From: Acinetobacter higginsii
GTDB lineage: Bacteria; Pseudomonadota; Gammaproteobacteria; Pseudomonadales; Moraxellaceae
Length of the DNA stretch: 64,000 nt
Assembly: GCF_000369525.1 (NCBI RefSeq)
Contig: NZ_KB850070.1
Coordinates: forward strand, 383,803 to 447,802
Reading direction: 5' to 3'
Below, in pieces: positions 57,299 to 64,000 of this stretch (position 1 is the stretch's first letter; each line of letters begins with the position of its first letter). Position numbers and translations under genes: made by a program. Under the pieces are notes generated by a model. That model ran no database searches, had not been told where the DNA came from, and saw nothing but the letters and a program-made list of their open reading frames with translations.

Positions 57299-57454
57299 TT
57301 AGATTCCTTTAGATTTTAAATATCTAATTGGACTTCTTTAATCTAATAGGATCTAATCAGCCCATAAATCACCTCATTACCGATTAACGAGCAAAGTTAA
57401 TAACTCCATTATTTTGTGGTTTAATACATATATATAGACATAAGATACAATATT
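57299..57454 (+). promoter_or_regulatory. hipBA promoter with TCTAAT/ATTAGA repeats
   Basis: Five copies of the word ATTAGA/TCTAAT or close variants in both orientations fall within about 60 bp, then a TATATATAGACATAAGATACAA stretch before the hipB start. The same arrangement is conserved at the truncated copy at 49.6 kb, which supports an operator function. Confidence 0.5.
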
Positions 57455-57757
57455 ATGGATTTAAAATTCAAAAAACCTGAAGAGGTTGTTACTTCATTAT
57501 GTGAAAGGCTTCGCAAAGAACGACTTTATCTGGAAATGACTCAGGCAGACGTCGCTACACGTGCTGGTGTTAGTGTGAATACAGTATCTAATCTGGAAGC
57601 TGGTCGAAATGTTTCATTTGAAAATTTAGTACGTGTTGCCATGGTATTAGGCCGATTAAAAGAATTAGAGGAACTCTTTAAACCTCATTTAAACAGTGTA
57701 AATGACATTCTCCGCTATGAGAGCAATACGGCTCGCCAACGTATCAAAAGGAAATAA
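57455..57757 (+). CDS. HipB-like XRE antitoxin
   Basis: A 100-residue protein with a complete helix-turn-helix (MTQADVATRAGVSVNTVSNLE) and a basic C-terminal tail ending RQRIKRK. It ends four bases before the hipA start, the canonical hipB-hipA order. It should bind HipA and repress the operon at the repeats upstream. Confidence 0.82.
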   Translation: MDLKFKKPEEVVTSLCERLRKERLYLEMTQADVATRAGVSVNTVSNLEAGRNVSFENLVRVAMVLGRLKELEELFKPHLNSVNDILRYESNTARQRIKRK

Positions 57758-57761
57758 GTCC

Positions 57762-59021
57762 ATGCTCAAAAAACTTAATGTTTACTACAATGGATGGGGT
57801 GAATATTGGCTTTGGGGTACACTGGTCTCCTCAACCGCAATCACAGGTCGGCCATTAATCGCCTTTGAATACAGTCCAGAAGCGATCAGTAAAGGTTTAG
57901 AACTTTCCTCTTACCTACTTCCGTTAAAAGGTGACTCATTAAGAACGAACTTTCCTGCACATCAAATGGGATTGCCAGGTCCTACATATGATGCCTTGCC
58001 CGATGGTTGGGGCATGCTTCTTATGGATCGCTTATTTAAAAAAAATGGATTCAATCCTGCGCGGATTGGGCCATTAGAAAGACTCACGTATATTAATACA
58101 CATGCGATGGGAGCATTATCCTTTGAACCTTCAGCAACTGAGTTCGCATTAACTGAAAATATCCCACTGATTAAACTCGCTCAAGAAGTTCAGGAAGTTC
58201 TCAAAGGAGAAGGTGCAGAATTTTTACAGCATTTATTAATTATGGGTGGATCTCCACAAGGTGCAAGGCCAAAAGCGCTCATCTATCGTGATCCTGTCAC
58301 CAACGAATTCTCAACAGTTAGCTCACATCAACATGAAGCTTGGCTGATCAAATTTCCCGCTCAGCAAGAGCATCCTGAAGTTTGTGCAATTGAAGCTGTT
58401 TATGCAGAATGTTTGCGTCATTGTCATATTGATACCCCTGACACTCAATATTTTACTCTTCCGAATGGATTAACCGCATTTGCATCAAAGAGATTTGACC
58501 GCCACGATGGCATGCGTATCCCTATGCAAAGTTTAGCGGCCTTCACCGGAGCTGATTTTAAATCACCAGGGAGTTTAGACTACAGTAACTTTCTTCGCGC
58601 TGCACACTTTTGCACCAATGATGTTCGCGAAAAAGCAATTGCATTCAAGCGAGCTGTTTTCAATGTAGTCTTCAATAATCGAGATGATCATTGCAAAAAC
58701 TTTTCATTTCTGATGTCCCAAAATGGGCAATGGAAACTATCCCCTGCCTATGATGTTACTTTCTGTGAAGGGCCAGGTGGATATCATCAAATGGATATCA
58801 TGGGTGAGGCACTGGATATTCCTCGACAAGCTCTTGTAAAACTTGGTACTCAGGAAGCGGAACTTTCTGCCCAAGAAGTCGATGAAATTATTAGTTCGAT
58901 TTGTAAGGTTGCAATCCGATTCAGCAATATCGCTCATGATCTATTACCTGGACAAATTCAAGCAGAGACTATCCAAATGATCCAAAATAGGATTGAGCAT
59001 AATATCAATTTATTGCACTAA
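57762..59021 (+). CDS. HipA-family kinase toxin
   Basis: A 419-residue HipA-type kinase. Seen are the glycine-rich loop GGSPQGARPK (residues 162-171), the catalytic loop NNRDDHCKN (Asp308/309, Asn313), and the metal-binding PAYDVTF (Asp331). AAAGGA lies upstream of the ATG at 57762; the open frame starts earlier at 57702 but would run through hipB. It has little similarity to the other HipA at 47.9-49.2 kb outside the motifs, so they are different subfamilies. Confidence 0.85.
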   Translation: MLKKLNVYYNGWGEYWLWGTLVSSTAITGRPLIAFEYSPEAISKGLELSSYLLPLKGDSLRTNFPAHQMGLPGPTYDALPDGWGMLLMDRLFKKNGFNPARIGPLERLTYINTHAMGALSFEPSATEFALTENIPLIKLAQEVQEVLKGEGAEFLQHLLIMGGSPQGARPKALIYRDPVTNEFSTVSSHQHEAWLIKFPAQQEHPEVCAIEAVYAECLRHCHIDTPDTQYFTLPNGLTAFASKRFDRHDGMRIPMQSLAAFTGADFKSPGSLDYSNFLRAAHFCTNDVREKAIAFKRAVFNVVFNNRDDHCKNFSFLMSQNGQWKLSPAYDVTFCEGPGGYHQMDIMGEALDIPRQALVKLGTQEAELSAQEVDEIISSICKVAIRFSNIAHDLLPGQIQAETIQMIQNRIEHNINLLH

Positions 59022-59036
59022 ATAGCTTTTACAAAG

Positions 59037-59788
59037 TGAACCGTACCGGGTTTGTCGGAGACCAAACTTTCTGAGATGAGACGCATTGCTTCGCAAGACG
59101 TAGCGAAGCGTAGTGATCCGATGAAAAACCTAAATATACCCCTGAAATCAGAGATAGAGCGGTTCAATTATTGATTGAATTTGAAAAAGATTATCCATCG
59201 AATTGGGCTGCGATTGCGCCTAAAATTGGTTGCACTCCTGAAACTTTACGAGTTTGGTATCAAAAATATTTAGATCAACAAAATTCAATTAAAGTACAGC
59301 AACTTCCATATCAAGAACGTATTAAACAGCCCGAACGTGAAAATAAAGAAGTGCAACGTGCGAATGAAATTCTCCTTAAAGCAGCCACTTTTTTCGCCCA
59401 GGTGGAGCTCGAACGCCCACACAAATAATGCTGGATTTCATCCATAACAATAAAGACCTATATGGCGTTGAGGCGATTTTTAAGATTTTTTCCGATCGCA
59501 GCTTCTACCTATTAATTTAATTAAAAATGGGGGTATTACCCCTAGATCTAGTTGATGGGAAGCTTCGCTTTGCAAGGGAACATCAAACTAAGCGAGATCT
59601 ACATGATTTGCATCATGCTGAATAAATTAAAAGAATTTGGAAAGAAAGCTCCGGGCGTTATGGCATTTTAAAAACATCAGACAGCCTATTTAAGAGATTA
59701 TTTATTGGTCTACTATGATAAGACTAACCCGTTAAGCTAGGTGGCCTAACTTAAATAAAAAAGTCTCCGACAAACCCGGTACAGTTCA
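59037..59788. mobile_element. IS3-family remnant with intact 25-bp ends
   Basis: Left end 59037-59061 and right end 59764-59788 form a 25-bp inverted repeat with one mismatch, starting TGAAC and ending TTCA. The inside is about 700 bp, shorter than a normal IS3 element (about 1.2 kb). It holds a frameshifted orfA and scraps of orfB. No 3-4 bp target duplication was found at the borders. Confidence 0.75.
59112..59428 (+). pseudogene. IS3-family orfA, frameshifted
   Basis: It encodes KPKYTPEIRDRAVQLLIEFE and WAAIAPKIGCTPETLRVWYQ, the helix-turn-helix of IS3-type OrfA, then a leucine-zipper-like tail ending LKAATFFAQVELERP. The natural ATG at about 59119 is out of frame by one base in an A-run. 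The orfB that follows begins MLDFIHNNKDLYGVEAIFKI and decays after 30 codons, with a later scrap IKRIWKESSGRYGILK. Confidence 0.7.
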
Positions 59789-59796
59789 GCTGCTTA

Positions 59797-60549
59797 ATGA
59801 TTAAATCCTTATTCCGTCTGTCTTTACGTATGGTCACTGGCTTTGTGCAAAGTCTGATTAAACTTTGCGAATTAAATTGGATAGCTCCAGATTACACCAC
59901 GCTTTGTAGAAGACAAAAGCATATTGATATTGTAATCAGCTACCAAAAAAGTAGCGATGGGCTGCATCTACTCATGGACTCTACAGGCATGAAGTTTCTA
60001 GGTGAGGGCGAATGGAAATGCAAGAAACATGGACCTGAATATCGTCGCCAATGGCGTAAACTTCATATTGGTATAGATGCTAAAACCCTACAAATACGAG
60101 CAGTTCAGCTTACAACCAATAATGTCAGTGATTCACAGGTGCTTGGTGATTTACTTAATCAGATTCCACAAGATGAGCAGATTAACTCTGTTTATACCGA
60201 TGGAGCTTATGACACCAAGCAATGCCGTCAGGTCATTGCAGATCGGCAAGCGCATGCGGTGATTCCACCTAGAAAAAATGCGAAACAATGGAAAGATACA
60301 AAGAGTAGCTCGCTAGAGCGAAATGAATTACTTAGAACAATTAAACGTTTAGGCAGGACACTATGGAAAAAATGGTCAGGCTATCATCGTCGAAGTTTGG
60401 TTGAAACTAAGATGCATTGCATCAAATTATTAGGAGATAAACTCAGTGCAAGGAGTTTTGATAGCCAAGTGAATGAGATCCATGCACGTGTAGCAGTCCT
60501 TAACAGATTTACGGAATTAGGTCGACCACTTACCCAAGTTACGCCTTAA
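59797..60549 (+). pseudogene. IS5-family transposase, N-terminus lost
   Basis: The remaining 250 residues are an IS5-type DDE transposase. They start at SLFRLSLRMVTGFVQSLIKL and include LLMDSTGMKFLGEGEW (first Asp), VYTDGAYDTKQC (second Asp) and the YHRRSLVETKMHCIKLLG box with the catalytic Glu. The N-terminal part and left end of the IS are missing, replaced by the IS3 remnant that ends at 59788. The frame could still give a shortened protein, but transposition is unlikely. Confidence 0.78.
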
Positions 60550-60559
60550 ATTTGGCTCA

Positions 60560-60838
60560 ATTAGGGGCGCTTTGCATTTCAAATCTTTGTGCAACAAAGC
60601 CGAGAAAATATGTAAAAAACTAAATATTGAACTTACTCCCCATGGATTGAGGAGATCATATAAAACGTTAGCTATTTGGGCAAAAATCAATGAAGGATCT
60701 TTAGCACAGATATCAGGTCATAAACCAAGTGCATTAGTTGAAAGGCACTACATCGTACGACCTATGGATATGCTACAAGAAACACTACAAGAATATGAGG
60801 ATTGGATTTTACAACAAGTGCGAAATGGCATTAATTGA
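60560..60838 (+). pseudogene. tyrosine integrase C-terminal fragment
   Basis: It encodes about 90 codons with the catalytic box TPHGLRRSYKTLA (His, Arg), SGHKP and the region ERHYIVRP holding the likely nucleophile Tyr, ending WILQQVRNGIN. The rest of the integrase is missing upstream, where the IS5 remnant sits. This is the tail of a phage-type integrase different from the one at 19.9 kb, a relic of another element. Confidence 0.7.
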
Positions 60839-61094
60839 AATACCTCGACACGGCCTAATGCCAGTCAGTTAAGAAATTGACTGGTATTCTCTTGGGTATT
60901 TCTGCGGTTTTCCCTTCACAACCCTAGGGCAACTTCTCGCTCTTCTCTCAGGTAAAATGTATTTCTTGGCTTTTCCAGTAAATTTTCAAAATGCTTGGGT
61001 AAATTACCTGCTGAATCCAATGAAGTGAATCTTTAAATATTCAGAATACTAATGGATGCAATATGAAAGCTGATTCTCAGAGGACTAGCTTTTG
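60839..61094. other. no gene; hairpin after integrase relic
   Basis: An inverted repeat CCAGTCAGTT / AATTGACTGG at about 60860-60884 may be a terminator or attachment-site structure following the integrase fragment. Otherwise nothing is recognised. Confidence 0.35.
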
Positions 61095-61226
61095 CCCGTT
61101 GAGCCATATATTTCATTTGATACTTTGGATGAAGTACAAGATTATGCAGCAAATTGGCTGTGGCATTACAATCATGAAAGACCACACCAGGCCAACAAAG
61201 GAAGGCCTCCTCTAATGGCTGCTTAA
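61095..61226 (+). pseudogene. IS3-family transposase C-terminal fragment
   Basis: The plus strand encodes PVEPYISFDTLDEVQDYAAN then WHYNHERPHQANKGRPPLMA and a stop. This is the end of an IS3-type OrfB carrying the family NHERPH motif. Only about 43 codons remain. Confidence 0.75.
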
Positions 61227-61390
61227 CCTCTACTCTTAACTTCGGTTATTTATGGGAGGATTACCTAGTTTGTATCTTAATTTGCTTAAACTGCCTTGGT
61301 TAAAATCATTTTTACTTTCTAAACCTCTTAATTTTAAGGAAAAAGAGTATATAGTTACTTTATCAGCACAATATACTCCATTAATTCTTA

Positions 61391-62212
61391 TTACCAATTA
61401 ACATTTACTCGGCGATTTGGTGCTAAACATTCCACAGTTGAAGTAGATTTGGTTTGACCTTCACACTCTTTATAAATTCGGGTTGTTCCATTGGCATCGA
61501 CTTTAATGTAATTCGGATCAATCCCCAGTTGAGCTAGCAAATAAGCCACGGTATTCGCACGCTGTGCAGATAAAACCTGGTTATAGTTAAAGTTACCCAA
61601 TTTATCGGCATAACCCGTCACAGTAACCCGCTGGCTGCCGGACTGCTTAATGGCCTCTGCAATTTCTTCCACGCGGCTAAAGTCACGGTTAATCGCAGAC
61701 TCATCATAACGGTCAAAGGCGAATAGTACGCTAGCTTGTGCAACTTGGGCATTCAGTCCTCCAACAACCAATGCATTTTTATCTACAGGTTGATTGTTGG
61801 CACCATATTGCGCCAAGCCCTGACAGGCTTCACCCTTCCAATAATATGCCTTGGCCAAGTAGTCTTTATCAAAGTCGATACGTAACTGGCAGCGTTTGTA
61901 TTGCTGGGTTTCAGGCACACGGATATCCAATACATAGTTCCATTCACGAACCCCAAACACGCCTTCGCTAAAATGTGGATGGCCCAAAATATAACGAATT
62001 TGGTCTTTGGTTAAGCCATTTTCCAGACGCAGTACCTGATCATATTCATAACGGTGAACTTGATCTAGGTAACTTTTTTTCACTTCTGGAAAAGAAACGG
62101 ACTCATCAGCCATCTGTAAATTAATCTGCTCTTTTGCATGTGTTAGACCACTCAACACACCAGTTAAAAATACACAGCTTACAATTGTTTTTAATAAAGT
62201 TTTCATTGTCAT
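61391..62212 (-). CDS. TpgA-like OmpA/BamE-domain protein
   Basis: A 273-residue envelope protein. A signal peptide ends near LTHAK (about residue 27). A BamE/SmpA-like segment ([15 protein letters not shown], about 65-80) is followed by an OmpA C-terminal peptidoglycan-binding domain ([21 protein letters not shown], then RRVNVNW at the end). It lies immediately downstream of a trimeric autotransporter, the arrangement of Acinetobacter ata-tpgA, where TpgA anchors Ata to peptidoglycan. The likely role is therefore adhesin stability. Two ATGs, 62212 and 62206, are both possible. Confidence 0.82.
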   Translation of the reverse strand: MTMKTLLKTIVSCVFLTGVLSGLTHAKEQINLQMADESVSFPEVKKSYLDQVHRYEYDQVLRLENGLTKDQIRYILGHPHFSEGVFGVREWNYVLDIRVPETQQYKRCQLRIDFDKDYLAKAYYWKGEACQGLAQYGANNQPVDKNALVVGGLNAQVAQASVLFAFDRYDESAINRDFSRVEEIAEAIKQSGSQRVTVTGYADKLGNFNYNQVLSAQRANTVAYLLAQLGIDPNYIKVDANGTTRIYKECEGQTKSTSTVECLAPNRRVNVNW

Positions 62213-62243
62213 CTCAATTCTTGATTAAATTTAAAAAACAAGT

Positions 62244-62269
62244 GGGAAAGAGCCACCATGCTCTTTCCC
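62244..62269 (-). terminator. hairpin between adhesin and tpgA-like gene
   Basis: A 9-bp stem GGGAAAGAG / CTCTTTCCC with an 8-base loop lies in the 66-bp gap between the two genes. Lacking a T-run, it may be a processing or attenuation hairpin rather than a full terminator. Confidence 0.5.
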
Positions 62270-62278
62270 CACCATGCA

Positions 62279-64000
62279 TTAATCAATTACACCACTGATA
62301 CCAACACGTACACTTGGATCACCTGATGAACCGGCAGCAACACCACCAGTCAATGACCAGCGACCGTTATCCGCAGTTTTACGTAAAGTCAAACCAATTG
62401 CATTTTCACCGCCATGATAGGCAGCACCTGCCGCATAAGTGTATTTACCTGGAATGTACGGTGCATTTTCTAATGCCATTGCCGCAGCAATACCTGCATT
62501 GGCTTTTTTCTCAACATCATCAATACGTTGATTTGTTGAGTAGAATGCTTGTTGTAACTGATCACCCAAATTTGTAATACGGTTACCCAATGCCTGATCG
62601 GCCTGATTTAGCGCACCTAATGCATCACCGACATTGTTATAAGAACCACCATTGACTTGATAATTTGGCGCATCAAAACTTTGCGTGATGTTGTTATAGC
62701 CAGCACCGCCGCCTAGGTATTGAGACAACTGCCCCATATTCACAGCATCGCTGTTTTGCACGCCATTGCTGACATTACTCACTACTTTACTGCCTGCATC
62801 AATACCGGAAGCGGTCACAGATGGACCATTTTTAATGCTCAAGCCACTGCTATCAACAGTGGTATTGCCAGCAACCACCTTATCAGTCGTTACAGTACCT
62901 GCATTAATATCCTTCGCTGTAACACTGTTCAGCGTAATATCATCAGCTGTTGACACCGTATAATTAGTACTGCCATCTGCATTTGAATTGCTCACAACTT
63001 TGATATTGCTGCCTTCAGTCACAGTCGATTTAGATTGAACTGCGGTTTTGTTTACTGCTGCAATAGCATCGTTAATATTGCTTTGACCTGTACCACCAAT
63101 ATTACTGAGATTTCCATTGGTGTCATAAGCACCAGCACCCATCATGTCGTGAATTTGACCACCATTCACAGCATCTTGAGAATCGGCAGTAATTTTACCG
63201 TCAGCAACATTGGTCACTTTTTGTTTGCCCGCATCGATACCATTTTTGGTTACGCTTGGACCACCCGCAATCGTTAAACCATTATTATCAATTTTGGTGT
63301 CTCCGGTCGTTACACTACCAGCTGCACCCAAATCAATATCTTTGTTTAAATCGACAGTAATGTTATTGCCCTGATTTGAAACTGTGACATTGCCATCTTT
63401 ATTACTGAAATCAACAGTATCGTTTGGCTTCACATTGTTTGCTGTACCGCCATTGGTGCTAACATTCCAGCCTTTATTGGCATTATTAGCCACTTGATTG
63501 ACTGATTTGATTGCATCATCAATAGTACTTTCACCAGTACCACCAATATTCGACATGCTGAGCAGGCCACCGTTATTGGCTGCATTACCGCCTAAAATAG
63601 ATGCGACATTACTTTGCGCCCGGTTCAGCTGCTCTTCAGTCGCTGCGCGGCCTTGAGATGCAAAATCACCACTTCCAAGTGTCTTATTACTCAAACCAGT
63701 CAATGTACCTTTCACTGAATCTAGCACCAGTGTGTTAGTGCCTTTTACAGTCAATTTACCTGCTTCAAGACTACTGCTGCTCAAGGTATTTCCAGTTGCA
63801 TTCATTTCAGCTACAAATAAACCCGTATTACTTAATGATGCAGATTTTTTTCCATCCTTGTCTTGTGTAATTATGCCTGTTGCACTCAGAATAGATGTAT
63901 TACCTAATATATCTGTCGATGTCACCCTGTCAAATATCACATCTTTCTTCGTTGCTACAGTGACCTTATTCCCTGCCTGTTCAACCGCAATGTTGTCACC
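62279..64000 (-). CDS. trimeric autotransporter adhesin (YadA/Ata-type), 3' part
   Basis: The C-terminal part of a trimeric autotransporter; the frame stays open to the window edge, so the start lies outside. It shows repeated head/neck units (VADGKITADSQDAVNGGQI, then VSNGVQNSDAVNMGQL), repeated GLTIAGGPSVTKNGIDAGKQ-type blocks, a coiled-coil stalk (LGDQLQQAFYSTNQRIDDVE) and a C-terminal four-strand YadA anchor ending VGISGVID. It trimerises in the outer membrane and mediates attachment to host matrix or surfaces. The downstream tpgA-like gene supports the Ata type. Confidence 0.9.
   Translation of the reverse strand, partial: GDNIAVEQAGNKVTVATKKDVIFDRVTSTDILGNTSILSATGIITQDKDGKKSASLSNTGLFVAEMNATGNTLSSSSLEAGKLTVKGTNTLVLDSVKGTLTGLSNKTLGSGDFASQGRAATEEQLNRAQSNVASILGGNAANNGGLLSMSNIGGTGESTIDDAIKSVNQVANNANKGWNVSTNGGTANNVKPNDTVDFSNKDGNVTVSNQGNNITVDLNKDIDLGAAGSVTTGDTKIDNNGLTIAGGPSVTKNGIDAGKQKVTNVADGKITADSQDAVNGGQIHDMMGAGAYDTNGNLSNIGGTGQSNINDAIAAVNKTAVQSKSTVTEGSNIKVVSNSNADGSTNYTVSTADDITLNSVTAKDINAGTVTTDKVVAGNTTVDSSGLSIKNGPSVTASGIDAGSKVVSNVSNGVQNSDAVNMGQLSQYLGGGAGYNNITQSFDAPNYQVNGGSYNNVGDALGALNQADQALGNRITNLGDQLQQAFYSTNQRIDDVEKKANAGIAAAMALENAPYIPGKYTYAAGAAYHGGENAIGLTLRKTADNGRWSLTGGVAAGSSGDPSVRVGISGVID

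Noticed and set aside
57702..57761. Longer start for the second HipA
   Set aside because: The 20 extra codons overlap hipB out of frame; the ATG at 57762 has a good Shine-Dalgarno four bases after the hipB stop.
18840..64000. Right attachment site (second copy of the tRNA-Gly 3' end)
   Set aside because: I read the intergenic stretches for the CTCCTTTCCCGCTCCA word and found none; a computed search is still the decisive test.
1..64000. CRISPR array
   Set aside because: No regularly spaced direct repeats with unique spacers and no cas gene were seen.

Overview
The window looks like a chromosomal segment of an Acinetobacter species. It is AT-rich. An ANT(3'')-II-type aminoglycoside nucleotidyltransferase gene sits next to guaA. 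A YadA-type trimeric autotransporter is paired with an OmpA/BamE-like partner of the TpgA kind. An OprD-type porin and an AAHS-type aromatic-acid transporter accompany a gentisate pathway. These are family-level recognitions from the sequence; no database search was possible.

Layout. 1-6.8 kb: a degraded small membrane-protein gene, then a minus-strand gentisate operon (gentisate dioxygenase, maleylpyruvate isomerase, fumarylpyruvate hydrolase, MFS transporter, OprD porin) with a divergent LysR regulator and a perfect 19-bp palindrome between them. 6.9-18.6 kb: core-type genes (aldehyde dehydrogenase, LysR, ANT(3''), guaA, DUF445, BOF, DoxX, DedA, LysE, lipoprotein, orphan ParA, SirB-like, BolA). 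18.7-18.9 kb: two identical tandem tRNA-Gly(GCC) genes. 19-22.7 kb: an integrative-element module next to the tRNA (repressor, excisionase, tyrosine integrase, DUF1376-like protein with a hexanucleotide repeat, DnaC-like loader).

23-43.3 kb is the main cargo, an apparent DNA phosphorothioation-based defence locus in two converging operons separated by a perfect hairpin. The rightward operon encodes a cysteine desulfurase (SspA/DndA-like), three proteins resembling DptF/DptG/DptH, a DUF4007-like protein and a 1487-residue P-loop ATPase. The leftward operon encodes SspB-like (DUF4007), SspC-like (ATPase) and SspD-like (PAPS-reductase/ATP-pyrophosphatase) proteins. The likely logic is that SspA delivers sulfur, SspBCD place it on DNA, and the rightward genes attack DNA lacking the mark. 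The unusual point is that a second DUF4007-plus-ATPase pair, parallel to SspB-SspC, is built into the presumed restriction operon.

43.5-61.3 kb is a patchwork: a Cys4 small protein, a SWIM/SNF2 helicase, a hipA-hipB pair in reversed order, a second hipBA pair plus a truncated duplicate of its promoter and antitoxin, a three-gene cassette with two very large tyrosine-recombinase-like proteins (one lacking a nucleophilic tyrosine at its usual place), and many fragments of insertion sequences, antitoxin, methyltransferase and integrase genes. 61.4-64 kb returns to host-type genes: the TpgA-like protein and the 3' part of the trimeric autotransporter, which runs off the window.
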